Positions 1-13,333 of a stretch of 64,000 nt of DNA are shown piece after piece. Positions within the stretch are counted from its first letter, which is position 1. Each line of letters opens with the position of its first letter. This DNA is from Nyssa sinensis. Lineage: Eukaryota > Streptophyta > Magnoliopsida > Cornales > Nyssaceae. The notes under the pieces were generated by a model that ran no database searches, was not told the origin of the DNA, and saw only the letters and a list, made by a program, of their open reading frames with translations. The position numbers and the translations under genes are program-made. The DNA lies in NCBI GenBank assembly GCA_008638375.1, contig CM018051.1:32833740-32897739 (forward strand), read 5' to 3'.

Positions 1-71
1 GTATCTGTGTGTGTGCTGTGCGGCTGAGAGGAAAGCACCAAGGCCACCGACCTTGGTGCAAGTGGACTGTA

Positions 72-103
<32 letters not shown>

Positions 104-390
104 GCAAGCATGGTACGTGGGTGATGGAGGATCAAAGGGAGGTTCACGGCAGTCAAGAATGACTACAGGGAAGAGAGAGAGAGGGAGAGAGAGAGAGAGA
201 TAAGCTAGAGAGAGAAAGAGGTTGTGCGGTGTATACATATATATATGTGTGAGTCGTGTTGGCTAAGAAACAGAAAAAGAGAGAACAACAAAGGCACTGA
301 AAAGGAGTAGAGAAAAAAAAGAAGGAAGAATTGGAAACGAGAGCAAGAGGAGTTCTAAGGGTTACTGCGAGCAGAAATCCAGACAAATTG

Positions 391-2723
391 GTAAGTTTTA
401 TCAAGCTTTTAAATTACTGATTTCAAGCATGAAGTTGAGTTTTACTGATAGGGTCTTGAAGAGGATGAAAGTAGAAAAATATTGCAAAAAGAATTAGGTT
501 AAATGGTGTGGAACCGAGAGAGAAATTCTTAGTTGCAGGTTAAGAATAATTTCGGGTTTCATGCTTTTGACGTGTTAAAACTTGGTTAAATGTTAAAGAA
601 ATAATCTCCATGTATACAGGAATAAATTAGGAAAGAAATCGGGTTAAAACAGTCAAAGAAAATGCATGAAATTTGAAAGATACAGTCGCCGGAAACTGGG
701 GAAGAACAGCGATGAAAACCTTGGTTTTCTGAGGTTTAAAACTGTCTAGAGGGGAGTTTAAGACTGGGGGAATGATTTGACATCGAAAGATGTAAAAAAC
801 AATGAAAATGGGAGTGAAACAGTGAAGATCGGTAGCTAGGGTTTACTGTTCCGGTGACTGTAACCGGAAAGATGATCGGGGAAGATGACCGGAAGTTCGG
901 GGGGCCATATCGGGTTAAGACGAAACGGGTTTGGGTTCAGGTCGGGTCGGTACCCGACCGGATATGAAATAGGGCATGAAACTGTGTCGTTTATATTTAG
1001 TTTTTAAAATGGATTTGGGCTGTTTGGTTGCAGGGATAATAAATGGAAATTGGGTTTGGGGTTATCCAAACCAAGGATGGGATAGGAAAACAGGGTTATT
1101 GAAATCCGGTTTTCAAAATGAAGTGAACCGGTTGGTTCAGTGAGAGATCAGGCCGGTTTAGGGTTTTGACTGATGAACCAATTGGTTCAGACCGAGATTT
1201 AGGGAAATTCCATTTTGACCCCACATGTTTTAGGAAATGTCACTGTGGCCCAAACAGAAAAATTAATTAAATATTAATTTTTACAATAATGCCCCTATTT
1301 CAAATATGGGTCAAACGAAGTCTAAACGATGCAAATGAATAGTCAAAATTTATTATCTCGGATGTTCTGAGTCCAATGGTGGGGTCCGTTTTACGAGATG
1401 GGACCCCGAAAGATAAAATACTGTAAAAGTGCAAAATGACTATTTTGCCCTTTTTAGTACAAAAGTCCAAATGGAATTCCGCGAAAGCCTAAACCGACTT
1501 TCTTCGGCATTCCGGACTCAATGGTAAAGTCTAAATTAGTATTTGAAATACTTATGATGGAAAGGCATAAAATTTGATGAATAGAATCTATTCTAAAACG
1601 TATTCACTGATATATAGGGAACTTGAAAGGCAAGGGTACACTCACGGATTTCTGATGTAGAATCATGATAGAGGTAAGTAAATTCACCTTCTCTTCCATA
1701 TGGTGTTTCCAAGCCAAGTTATTCTCTTTACTGCCAAACTTGTACTCTTGAAAGTACCTCATGCTATTGCTATCCACAATGTGATATTGTTCTATCTTGT
1801 GGACCTTGATTTACTACGGTATCATTACTTCATGTTAAACCATGCCTTGAAAGGCTTACTGTTATGCTTTCATTGAATCCATGATATTCCATTTCATACT
1901 TCTATGGAATTATGAATAATCAAGTACCTCATGTTATTGCTATCCACAATGCGATATTGTTCTATCTTGTGGACATTGATTGATTGCTATATCGTTGTTA
2001 TCATGTTGAACCATGCCTTGAAAGGCTTACTGCTATGTCTTTATTGCAAACCATGCCTTGAAAGGCTTATTGCTATGTCTTTATTGGATATATGATATTC
2101 CATTTTATACTTCTATGGAATTATGAATAATCATGATATGTTATGAATACGGGATTTGTGCTCAGTCACAATATCCATCCGATGCTTTCTGTATTAACTA
2201 GAGACCTAAGGGTCAAGTCCATGAATGGACAGGTGGTAGGAATGAATTCCTCGAAGGCTTTCCACCGGTAATTGACTGGCATGATAACTGACATTTCATT
2301 TGCATTTTCACTGGCATTTCATTTGCATTACTACTGGCATTCTTATGGAAAACAGAACATAAGCATCTCGACTGGATTATTGTTATGGCTATGTTACTGA
2401 ATGGTTACTGCTCCTTACGGTTTATCTTACACAATTCATTGAATTGATTATGATCGGTTTATTGTGGCAGTACATTCTTGTTATGTTATCTTTGAAAGAT
2501 TCATGTTGATGGTGTATCCATTACTCCTAATTGAACATTGTGACTTATTATTCATTGGCCTTCATGGCAACTGTTCTCATTGGCTATCACAGCATCTCTT
2601 TCCTTATGATTGGCTATCATAATCTTATTCATGGATTTGTATCTTATCGATACCAGTGTCGGAGATCTGTTTTTACTTGCTGAGCTCTCGTAGCTCATTC
2701 CACCCCATTTACCCCCATTTCAG
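391..2723 (+). other. Candidate leader intron in LTR
   Basis: AATTG|GTAAGTTTTA forms a near-consensus donor just after the GA-rich leader. The acceptor ACCCCCATTTCAG ends at 2723. A CTCAT box lies 26 nt before the AG and fits a plant branch point. The same layout recurs in other LTR families here (see the corresponding finding). Splicing itself is inferred. Confidence 0.5.
1753..2130 (+). repeat. Two tandem units of about 170 bp, second with inner duplication
   Basis: A block beginning AGTACCTCATG (about 1754) recurs at about 1922, including the segments CCACAATGYGATATTG, CCATGCCTTGAAAGGC and TCTATGGAATTATGAATAATC. The second unit contains an extra copy of about 38 bp around CCATGCCTTGAAAGGC (near 2003 and 2049). 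The repeat lies inside the candidate intron of the LTR. Confidence 0.85.
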
Positions 2724-2875
2724 GTAATGACGCTGCAAGACCCCAGTAGGAGTTTGAAAGCATAGGAGGACATTTTAAGGAAACGTATCAGTCTATGTTT
2801 TAGTTCTCCCATGTATTCACCACCCTCGGGTGCTGGTTATCTTTGGTTCTTATTTTGTTTATGTAGAACCATATT

Positions 2876-2957
2876 ATGTATTGTAAAGACTTCCGCTAAC
2901 ATTGTGTATTGAAAGACTTCCGCTGATGTACTATTACTGATAAGACTTCCACTGTTA
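2876..2957 (+). repeat. Short tandem repeat, AAGACTTCCRCTG core
   Basis: Three copies of AAGACTTCCGCT or AAGACTTCCACT occur at roughly 30-bp spacing near the 3' end of the LTR. Confidence 0.7.
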
Positions 2958-3080
2958 TTGTTTTGAGGTTTTAGTACTTTGCATATTAGTACTATGATAC
3001 AGGAATGGAAAAAGTAGGGACGGCCTTCGGGTCGGCCCCGCGACACGAGATCCGCTTAGGGTGGGTTTCGGGTCGTGACA

Positions 3081-4274
3081 GAAGCATTATCAAGAAAATC
3101 AATGCATATGATTGCAAAATTTAAGGTTTCATTCCACTTGAGTTCTTTCAATTATTCAAAATTCCCATTTTCATCTCTCAAGTCTTAATCCCAAGACTAT
3201 ATTCCTAGTTGGCCCCCGATAAGCCTTGTGTGCTTTGTAGGCTACTAACCCGTTGGAGACATACGACTACCCGCGTTGGTTTACGAAGCAAGCCGAAGAG
3301 ACACACCATCCCGAACACTAATCAAAACCTCAGGTAAGTGCAATCTCGCCACGCTCAAACTCACACAATTGACGTGCCCAATCATAGCCCCATGTTCATC
3401 ACTTCCAAGTGTTTATTATCACACTTCTAACGGATTATCATTCATGATTGTGTTCACAATTCAACATATTTTCATCATAAGAGTTAAGCATTCGAGTAAG
3501 TTCATCAAAATTTCATAATTTCATATCAACGATTCATTTAAGTAATTTCACAAACACCTTGCATGCCATTTACAATATCAAGCATAATACACATAAAACC
3601 CTATTGTGATTTCACCAATCAAACCTTTTCGCATTCAAGCGGGAGTTATATCAACATTAAGATAGGATACAAATCATTTATTTCATAGCAATAATTCAAC
3701 TAATAAATGGATTTTCAAGGTACATGCAACATATGCCCAAAAATACACAAATTCACACTTCTATGACAATAGATAAGATAGAGACATGCAATGAACCTAC
3801 CTACATACTTCCTATACCTAGGTATAGAAATCCCTACCTCAATTCTTCAAGTAGTTGTAGAAACCCCAAATGTGTTCTTGATAGTTTGGCTAGAATCTTC
3901 AAAATCCTTCACTTCACTTGGTATTTGTAGGTAGAATAGAGTTTGTGCTTCTTCAATCTTCCAAAAGATGTCCCAAATCCTTGAAGAATTTCCCAATTTT
4001 TTTCCCCTTTCTTCCTCTCTTTCTCTCATCTCTTTTACACAAATGTCTGTGTGTGTTTTAGGTGTGTAGGGATTTTGGCTTTATAAGCCAAAAGCAAGAC
4101 AAAATGTAAAATTTTCTTTTTGCTCCCCCTTATTTCTTTTCCTCTTTTTTTTTTTTTTATTTCCAAGCCCATTTTAGTCATTTCATTTAACAAATTTTAA
4201 TTTCTTAATAAAATTTTTCATTATTGTTACTTTATAATTTTTAATTTAGGAAAAAAAAATTTCGAGTCTTTACA
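3081..4274 (-). mobile_element. Element A, 3' LTR (sense-5' portion)
   Basis: Read on the minus strand this LTR starts TGTAAAGACTCGAAATTT at 4274 and is preceded by a purine tract at 4275-4287. Its sequence parallels 35236-36300, the other LTR of A. The shared stretch includes the GAAGCATTATC start, the TTTGTAGGTAG region and the KCAAAATGTRAAATTT end. The rest of this LTR lies left of the window, separated by the LTR insertion ending at 3080. The copies differ by many substitutions and small indels, so A is older than B. Confidence 0.8.
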
Positions 4275-4287
4275 TTCTTCCCCTTTT
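4275..4287 (-). promoter_or_regulatory. Polypurine tract of element A
   Basis: On the minus strand AAAAGGGGAAGAA abuts the TGTAAAG start of the 3' LTR. This is the usual plus-strand primer position of an LTR retrotransposon and fixes A on the minus strand. Confidence 0.8.
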
Positions 4288-5850
4288 AAAGAAATTTCTT
4301 CCTCAAAATTTTTGTTTATTCCTTAGTTTCTAAATAACTCCAATTGTTTGGCATGGACTCTTAGTTCCCACTTTCATGCAACCATTTCAATATTGTGACA
4401 TCATTATAAAAGTCTAACTAAAAGAGTAGTCTTACTATGCAAGTTTAACTCCCAATAGTTCAAAATCCCGATAGAACACTCCTTGTGGAAAACATTTCTC
4501 ATAGTTTTTTTTATTTATATTTAATCAAATTTGTATTGACGACTTGTTTGGCATTCATGATGCCTTAATAAGTAAAATACACTATAAACTCCTGATAGTC
4601 ACTAAGGTAAAACAAAATAATAGGAAACTCTCACAGTTCTCTCGAGGATCTCGAATAGTCAGTTACATTTTGATGTCAACGAGTCACCCCAATTGGGTTG
4701 GTCAATATATTTTGTGTAGTAACTTTAAGAAACATGTGGTCACCACTTGAAAAGGTTAATGGTATTCACTTCTCATCCACTTAGCTTTTTTGTCTATTGT
4801 ATGTCATAAACAATCTTGTCTGTGATCTCCTAGACTAATTCTAATTCTTAGAATTAGAACATTTCAAACCTCTGTCTCACAAATAAAAGACCTCTAAATT
4901 TTTCTATATAATGCATCAAAGGTTCCACCTTGGTACTAGTTGGGTAACTATTATATTAGGAAAATGCCGCAAACAATATCGACTATTTGCTTATAGTTAG
5001 GACACAATGCTAAATAATAAATTTATACCCGAGCATCTAATAATTCTGTCGAAGGCCCAATTGAAAACTATACTTCTCTCTTTGAAACAATGACTACCGA
5101 ATTCCTACATAGGCAAACGACCTTTTGTTAGCCTAACCAACTGAGTACATCAACTAAATCTATCCCATCGATTTTCAAGTAGTGTGCAGATTTCGTCAAT
5201 CGATTCACAATAACCAAATACGTCATTTCTCTTGCAGTGACTGACAAATTTTATTACAAATTTCATAATCAAAATATTCACAATGTGATCCATTCATAAA
5301 AATCAATGTGCTTCTACCCACTACTTAAGCATATCATAATGTAGAAAAAAAAAACTCATGTTAAATATTCCCACAGCAAGCCTATAGAATACAACCTCTG
5401 CTTCTAAATCCTGAGTCTCAATTCATATAAGAAATTTTATTCATTAGTTATCTTGCTTACTACAAAAGCACATAAAGACATTAGTAATCTCCAAGGTAAG
5501 GTAACTTATGATTTAATATTATTATAATTTAAGCCATAGAACTAAATAAAGATAGACTTTTGCTCATATTAGTTTCCTTGAAACACAATTCAAAATCTAT
5601 TATTGCTCCAAGTACCTCATATACTACAAACCATCAGAGTGAACTTCTTATAAGATCAACTAACTAGACACATCGATCATAGTGTACTCTACACACTCTT
5701 GCGAAACATAATAAAAGTTCATGAATCTAGGTATAAAAATCCTTTTTAAGATCAAAAAATTGTAAACCTCAAATATGCCCTCCGATCTTTTTCCAAGTTA
5801 TGTTTATGTTTATCATCAAAAGTCTTGCTAAGTACACAGTCTTGCAAAAT
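4288..5850 (-). mobile_element. Element A internal region, 3' part
   Basis: This is decayed pol sequence between A's purine tract and the insertion of element B at 5851. Beyond the integrase traces I recognise nothing. It continues after B at 30611. Confidence 0.65.
4540..5300 (-). pseudogene. Integrase relic of element A (Ty3/gypsy pol)
   Basis: The minus strand, read across several frames, shows a chain of integrase signatures in the right order. About 5164-5224 encodes VNRLTKSAHYL, matching the family [10 protein letters not shown] block, with Asp changed to Asn. About 5085-5110 encodes a VVIVSKRE-like match to the VSIVSDRD block. About 4905-4925 matches FEALYGRK, about 4780 matches RQKSYAD, about 4720-4740 reads DHMFLKV, and about 4570-4600 reads LSGVYSVFYLLR, matching the C-terminal LSGVHNVFHVSxLRK block. 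Stops and frameshifts occur between every block, so no product is possible. The order toward 4274 agrees with A's purine tract and 3' LTR. Positions are approximate because they were read by eye. Confidence 0.65.
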
Positions 5851-6532
5851 ATAGTTGTCACGCCCCGAATTCCCGCGGACCCAAGGCGCGACTGAACGAA
5901 GCAAAAAGAAAATGAAATATAAAGTAAACAAAGGACAATCCAACGAATCCAACTCAAACTTACATTCATTTCCTTCAATGTACATCCATGTAAAGCACAG
6001 TCAATAAAAACATTCAACATGTCATTCGGGCTTAAGCCCTACATCACAAGGTATGCCCTCCCGGGCCAAATATTCTTCTCGGTTCCCTCCTTCACTAAAG
6101 CATCTCTAAATCTCGCATAGCGGGAGCATCATCTGAAATGTTTGTCCCACGAATGGGTCAGCTCAACTACTGGTACAATATAATGCTAATGCAAGAAACA
6201 AAATTAAGGGCGTGGGATGTGCAAGTGTACAGTTATTTCTACATGTCATTCAATATCATCCATACAACGTACTAGCAATAATCTACATGTCATCCAACTT
6301 ATTAATGTAATTTAAGGCGTGGCATGTGCAAGTGTACATTTATCTCTACATGCATTCTAAATCATCCATGCAATTTGATGACAATAATCCACATGCCTTC
6401 CAAATCATCCATACCATGTAATAGCAATAATCCACATGACATCCAAGTTATCTATGCAATGTAGTGACAATGCCCATGAAACACCCACACAATTCTATGC
6501 CACAACCATGCCAACTCTATGCCATGTCCATG

Positions 6533-6747
6533 TCTCGCTTTCGGAACACATCCGATGGAAGCTGAGTACCATGAAATGTCTCATTTTTGGAACACATCTG
6601 ATGGAAGCTGAGTACCATGAAATGTCTCATTTTCAGAACACATCCGATGGAAGCTGAGTACCATGTCTCATTTTTGGAACACATCCAATGGAAGCTGAGT
6701 ACCATGTCTCATTTTCGGAACACATCCGATGGAAGTTGAGTACCATG
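6533..6747. repeat. Minisatellite, five units of 41-46 bp (element B 3' LTR)
   Basis: Each unit reads TCTCATTTTCGGAACACATC then CGATGGAAGCTGAGTACCATG, with or without an extra AAATG. Five units are present here, against six at the matching position of the 5' LTR (27793-28053). Confidence 0.95.
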
Positions 6748-7538
6748 TTTAGCACCACGTGCTCAACCCACACTATGCTTTCAATGCATCACACCATACC
6801 AATATGCCTTAATTCCACTATACACTAACACAATCTCAGATAAGTAATTTGCTAACACATGGAGCATGCTTCTAAACAATGTATTCCACTTAAAGCAATC
6901 ACAACATCTGAATAACAAAACCTTTTCCACATGAATGTATGCAATACATGATCAACAAAAATACATACTCAAGTCATGTGTTCACAATCTTAACAACTCC
7001 CCAAAAACATAAATCATGTACAACCCAACAGATAAAATAAATCACATCTCCATGGAGCAGCGAGAAGCACACAAGTAACATAAACAATCAACTCAAGGTT
7101 TCTTTTTAAAGCAACATTCCTTATGTGATTTTTTGACATTAAACAAATAAATATATGATTCATTCAATCAACATGCAAATCATTCCTAAACTTAATTCTA
7201 TTTCTTACTTAGCACAATATATTGTACCTGATGGGTTGGTCTCAACCCTAAGAGATCGTGCTCGTTGTCACGCCCCGAATTTCTACAAACCTGAGGCGCG
7301 ACTGACGAGACAGAAAATAAAATAAATAAAGGGACAAATGTAAATAAATCCACTAAACAAGCATCCGTTCCCATCAATACATAAAATAACATAAAGTACA
7401 TCTCACTACTGCATTGTTCATAGGTCATTCGGGCTTAAGCCCTTACATTACAAAATATAAGTCCCATAGACCAAAATATACCACGTGCTTCACCCTATCA
7501 AGGTATCATAAAGTCTCAGGTAGCTGGAGTATCCTCAT

Positions 7539-9676
7539 CTGAAAAATGTTGCCCACGAATGGGTCAGCTCAACTGCTGGTATGATGAAGTGCTAATGCAA
7601 GAAATAAAGCTAAGGCATAGCATGTGCAAAGTGTACATTTATATCTAAATGACATTCAAAGCATCGCAGTAATATATGAATGGTATGCGTGACGCACCCA
7701 TGCACAACTCTATGCCACACCCATGTCTCGTTTACGGGTACTCCCCGATGGCACGGAGTACCAATGCAATGGCCAATTTTGGGTTTTTCACCACATGATC
7801 TACACCCTCATAATGCAAAGCACCACGTGCTCACCCACGCCATGTTCTCAAAGGATTCATCATATGCCAATATACCAATGCAATCTCAATGAAACATGGT
7901 TTCCACAATATAGCATGCTCGAGACAATAATACATAAATCACCTGCTGATTCCACATGCAAGCATATCTCATATAATCAACTTAAACACAAGTCATGATT
8001 CACGTTCATCATTCACTAAATTTTTATAAAGTACAAGTAACATGTAAGCATGTGAACAACCAACTCCAAATCATCAAGTAAACACATTCCAAGTAAACAC
8101 ATATGTCATTCCAGTCATTCACAGAACATTCCTAACTTAACTTCATTTCTAACATTAGCAAAACACCATACCTGACGGGTTGGTCTCAACCCTAGAAGAT
8201 CATGCACGATAAGTAACTGAATTGGTCAATGAAAATACAAGAAGTCAGATCGCCCTCTCCTGTCCTGTCAGTGTCCCTAAAAGCATAAATTACAACTCAG
8301 TCTATTGTCATTTGAATTTATGCTATTCATCAAATTTTATGTCTTTTAATTCATAGGTTTCTATTCTGCTAAATTAAACTCTGCCATTGAGTCTAGGATG
8401 TCGAAGAAAATAAGTTTAGGTTTTCGTAGAACTCAATTCGGACATCTGGGTTCAAAAGGGCAAAACAGTCATTTTGCACTTTTCACGGGTCCTTACATTT
8501 CGTGACCTCTTTTCACAAATTGGACTCCACGGTTGAGTCTGGAATGCTCGAGATAATAAATTTTCACTATTTGTTTACTTAATTCGGAGTTCGTTTGACT
8601 GTACTTCAATTCAAGGGCATTTTGGTAATTTTAAAGGTTACTACGGGTCTTTTATTTTTTGGGACCCCGTCTCATAAAACGGACCTCACCATTGGTATCA
8701 GAATGGTCGAGATAGTCAAAATACACTAATGACTTGTCCCATTTGGACTCCGGATTATTTTAGAATATTTAAATAATTAAATTAATTAAATTAACTAATT
8801 AATTAATTACTTTAATTAATATTTTATTAACTTTTTATTCAGGAGGGTCAGATCATAATTTTCCTAAAGTTCAGGGGTCAAAGTGGAATTTCAAAGAGTT
8901 CTGGGGTTAAAGTCAATTTCTAAAAATCCAGGGGTCAAATTGAAATCCCCAAATTTCTTATCCTTAATTCGGATAGCCAAACAGTGGCTAATCCAAAACA
9001 GGGGTAAGATATCCCTGTTCCCATTTAATTCCAATTTCTAATTTCATAACTTCGTAGCCAAACAGCCCCAATTGGTTTTTAATTTAAAACGTGGGAGCGA
9101 TACGTGGCAGGGGCGGTTCAGCCCCGCCCGAACCGGACCCGACCTGGACCCAAAACCCGACCCGAGCAGCCCCTTTCTTCCCCGACTTTTCGGCAACACA
9201 CAAGTAGGGTTCCGGCGCCTTCTCCGGCGCCGGCGACTGGTCTCCGGCGAGATTTTCAGTTTTTAAAAATGTGATTCTCTCCGTTTTCTCTCAAGGATTC
9301 CATATCTAGGATCGGTTTTGGGTTCAAGTCACCAGATCTTCACGAAATAAAGGGTCAACCCCTCGGTCAAACTTCCGGCCGACTCTATTCTTTCATTTTC
9401 GTGCCTCCTCGGTCACGGTTTAACCTCCATTTTCATCCTAATTGGTTTCTGCACCTCCTAGGATTCATTCCCTACCATTTAAACCAAGTTTTTCACATAA
9501 AATGACAAGACCCACTTCTTATACCCGAGACCTGCAACTCACGTTTTCTATCTCATTTCCTAACCATTTTCTTTCATTCTTTTTGCAAAATAAACCCTAC
9601 AACATGCTCTCTAAGATCATATACACCAAATCAATTATCATGCTTTTAAAAAAATTAAAATAGAATGGTCACTTAC
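7539..9676 (-). other. Candidate leader intron in solo LTR C1
   Basis: On the minus strand the donor is AACC|GTAAGTGACC at 9676 and the acceptor ACATTTTTCAG ends at 7539. A GCTGACCC branch-point-like box has its A 25 nt from the AG. The donor GTAAGT is a perfect plant consensus. Confidence 0.5.
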
Positions 9677-9974
9677 GGTTTTTCTGTAGGTTTCTCCCTC
9701 TAGCCGTGCACCTCTTTCACCCTCTAGTTCCAAGCTCGATTCAAGCTCCAAAATCTCTTCTCCCTTCCAAAATTCTCTCTCTCCCTTGCTCTTTGTTTTT
9801 CTTTCCTTTCTCTCCTCCCAACCGAGACCAAGATATAAGCTTCACACATCACTCCCTCACGTCTCCCCCTGCACAGCCCCTTTTCTTGACTTATTTCCCT
9901 CTGCTCAGCCACTTCTTTTCTCCCATTGCAGCTTTGCATTAAATGCAAAGCTGCCCTATATACCTATATATATA

Positions 9975-10190
9975 TCACTCATTACACACACACTAAACAC
10001 ACACATTCAGCCGACACCTCACACACACATTCAGTTGGTCACAAACACACACACACACACCCGTCCAGTTACACACACACACACAGTGCACACATGCACT
10101 GTTATATACACCTATACATATACACATATACATGCACATATATCACTCTACACATATACACATACATACCATACATACATATAATACACA
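9975..10190. repeat. CA/TA-rich microsatellite region
   Basis: Runs of ACACAC and ATACACATATAC with interruptions. The open frames across it come from the simple sequence and are not genes. Confidence 0.9.
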
Positions 10191-12193
10191 TGCATCAAAA
10201 AAAAAAAAATTAACAATAATAATGATAAAAAAAAATTTAATAACCAAGGAAGATTTTCATATATTAAAAAAAAAAAATTTCGGGTTATTACACTCGCGGT
10301 GTAGCCGAACTAATCAATGAGAATGTAGTCCATCTACTGTATCTATCCAAAGAGTCAATCAGTCTTCTCCTCTCCCTTCGGTGTTCCTAAAACCACAAAA
10401 TGTAACTCAGTCTATTGCTACTTGAGTTATGCTATTCATCAAATTTTATGTCTTTATTTTATGAGTTTCTATATTTCAAGTTAAACTCTACTGTTGAGTC
10501 TGGAACGTCGAAGAAAATAGGTTTAGGCTTTCGCAGAATTTAATTCGGACATCCGAGCTAAAAAGGGCAAAACGATCATTTTGCACTCTTTACGGGCCCT
10601 TACATCCTAAGATCCCTTTTTGAAAATTGGACTCCACGATTGAGCTCGAAATGGTTGAGATAATAAAATTCCACTATTTGTTTACTTAAATCGGAGTTCG
10701 TTTGACTACGTTTCAACTCAGGGGCATTTTGGTAATTTTTAATGTTATTACGGATCTTCTATTTTTTGGGACTCCGTCTCACAAAATGGACCTCACCATT
10801 GATCTCAGAATGGTCGAGATAGTCAAAATACACTAATGACTTGTCCCATTTGGACTCCGGATTATTTTGTGACATTTAAAGAATTAAATTAAATAATTAA
10901 TTAAATTAAATTAATATTTTATTCAGGGGTCAGATCGTAATTACTTAAACGCTTAGGGGTCAAAGTGGAATTTTTGAAAGTCCTGGGGTTAAACTTAATT
11001 TCTAAAAGTACAGGGGTCAATTCATAATTTTTCAAATCGCTTATTCCTAATTCGGATAGCCAAACAGTGGCTAATCCAAAACAGGGATAGGATATCTCTG
11101 TTCCTGATTTAATTCCAATTTAATTTCATAAACTCGTAGCCAAACAGTCCCAATCCCCATTTTAATTTAAAACACCAGGCTGACACGTGGCAGGGGCGGG
11201 TCGGTCTTGACCCGACCCGAGACCGGACCCAACCCGAACCCGAGTGTATAGTATCTTCTTCCTTGTTTTTTTGGCGAGCCTCCGGTAGGGTTTCGGCGCC
11301 TTCTCCGGCACGGCGACCATTTTTTGGCCATTTTTTAGCAATTTCTCAATGCTATTCCCTCCCATTTTTCAAGGGGATTTCATTCCTAGCATTGTTTTTC
11401 AATTTGATCCATTGGATCTTCACGAACAGGGCCTTAAAGAGCCATGGCCGAATCTCCGGCCAAGTCCAAAAGCCCATTTCTCCTGGCTGTTTTGTTGTAA
11501 TTTTTCTTCCTAAACGTTTCTGCACCTTACTCCATGAGTTTCCCATCATTTAAATTGAGTTTGACACATAAAATATCAAAACCCATTCCCCATAACTGTG
11601 ACCTGCAATTGGGATGTTCTCTCTCTCCTTTTAACCATTTTGATTAATTCTTGTTCCTAAATTCTCTATATTTCATACTCTTTCTAGCCCTATATTCAGA
11701 ATAATTTAAACATACTAGAAAAATTTTGAACCAGAAGTGGCTCACCTTGGTTTCGGTTTTCTCTCCTTGGTTGAGCCCCTCCTCGAGTGCCTCATAAATC
11801 TCCCACCCTTCTTCTTCTCTGGTTATCGCTTTCTCTCAGGTCATACACACATTGTAATACCCCGACCCGGGAATGCCGGGTAATAAAGCACGTTTTTACG
11901 AGGCTATGGAAAATGAGTGTAAAATAAATTAATTTAACATAATTAATTTATTAAATTGAATATTAGTTATATGTAATATAAATTATGAGGATAATTATAA
12001 AATATAATAATAATAATAATAATGATAATAATACATGTGTAAAAGTATAAGAGTGGGTATGTATAGTTATGAAATTGTAATTATGTATATATGTAAATAT
12101 GATCACATATATATATATAAGTTGAAGGACATGCAATGGACCAATGTGTACAAGAGTGTGGGAGGGACCCTTGTGTATTAGTATGTGTGAATA

Positions 12194-12236
<43 letters not shown>

Positions 12237-13165
12237 CCAAGTCAAACACCACACACACATGCAACCGGCCAGGATGGCCTGCTCACCACTGCCCCAAAAC
12301 AGTAAGAGAGAACTGAACATGGAAGCTGCCATAAGTTAACCAATTTGGTGGGGAAATCAGAAAATGATCATGGTGTACCTATGTACATATATACATATTA
12401 TAGACACACCCCTCCATTCTCTCACTCACGTAGAGAGAGAGAAAGAGAGAGAGATCTAAGAAGCAGAAAGGAGAGAAGAGCGAGAGCAACAGAGCAGGAA
12501 CTGAAGGGGGGAGGTCTTGCAAAAACAGTCAAGTAAACAGGTAACATTTAGGGCCGTTTTTATTTCTGTATATTGTTCTTAGAAAGCATGCGAATATAGG
12601 GCCTTAATCTACGTGGTATAAGCTTTAATCTGCAAGAAAAATGGTTAAAAAGCATGAAGAATCGACCGAGAAAACTGGAGTTACAGTAAGCAAGAAAAAT
12701 TTTCTGAACCGTAGCATAGGTACAACTGGGTCTGAATCGAGCATTGCCAACTCAGGTGTGGCTTATAGGGCCCTCAACCAGACCCTCCAAGAGTCCCAAA
12801 AACCCATATCCGCGATCAAAACTCAAAAGAATCGACCTCCAAATATCGAGTTACAGTTTCGGGTTCCAAAACCCAAACCCAAACACACACTTCTAAACCT
12901 ACCATTGTGAATGAAACCTGAATTCCCACACCTTGAGGGTCACACAGAGCCAAACCATTCAGAAAATGGTGCAGAAATGAGCATGAACCAGATCGTTACA
13001 AGTCTGGTTATCGTGGCTCGAACCATGCGATTGAACTAAATTCGAGTCCCAAAAACAATGTAGAAACATGGGTTAAGGTCCTAGGAACTGATTGGAAAAG
13101 GAAACAGGAAAAATGGAGTAGTAAAATTGTACGAAATAGAATTGAAAAATTTAGGGTTTTCGGAT

Positions 13166-13203
13166 GAACAGTGTCGACCCTCATGGGGAAGACGACACTG
13201 TTC
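13166..13203. repeat. Inverted repeat / hairpin in LTR C2
   Basis: Arms GAACAGTGTCG and CGACACTGTTC are perfect 11-bp complements. A CCC/GGG pair lies inside the 16-nt spacer. Matching hairpins occur in D (21782-21819) and E (24618-24654). Confidence 0.85.
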
Positions 13204-13314
13204 GGGTCGGGTCAGTCTATGGGTCGGTTACGGGTTCGGGTCAAATCCGGTTATGGGTTTATTTAAACGGTGACGTTTAGAGGGTTAAGAATTTTAAATT
13301 GTAACCATTAGGGC

Positions 13315-13333
13315 TGACGTCATCCTGACGTCA
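13315..13333. promoter_or_regulatory. Paired TGACGTCA palindromes (bZIP-type sites) in C2
   Basis: Two TGACGTCA octamers are separated by 3 bp (TCC), so their centres are 11 bp apart, about one helical turn. TGACGTCA is the standard core bound by TGA/CREB-type bZIP factors. Binding is inferred. Confidence 0.6.

Larger units (their letters stand above)
1..3080 (+). mobile_element. 3' part of a long LTR (F-type family), start outside window
   Basis: The segment ends with GGGTTTCGGGTCGTGACA at 3080, the same LTR terminus seen in sense orientation at 16115. The following GAAGCATTATC joins directly to sequence that is uninterrupted at 35236 in the other LTR of element A, so 3080 is an insertion boundary. 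GAAGC at 3081-3085 is the expected right target duplication; the left copy lies off the window. The order is a TA run (77-103), a GA-rich leader (173-215), a splice-donor-like site at 391, tandem repeats and a TTTCAG site at 2723. The reverse complement of its 3' end resembles the start of the LTR at 36307 (shared block around CGGGGCCGACCC), so the two belong to one family. No open gene is present. It is probably a solo LTR, but the missing left end leaves this open. Confidence 0.8.
7266..10292 (-). mobile_element. Solo LTR C1 (B-like family)
   Basis: The element starts TGTCACGCCCCGAATTTC and ends TTTCGGGTTATTACA, with no internal region. It is flanked by CTCGT (7261-7265) and CTCGC (10293-10297), a 5-bp duplication with one change. 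The uninterrupted site is visible at 28556-28572 in the other LTR of B. Sense is inferred as minus because B, whose ends match, runs that way. It contains one unit of the minisatellite that is multiplied in B, and a poly-A/CA-rich stretch at about 9980-10280. Confidence 0.88.

Noticed and set aside
9786..10213. Two overlapping open frames of 95-132 residues rich in His/Thr/Tyr
   Set aside because: They come from CA and TA microsatellites in LTR C1, not from a coding gene.
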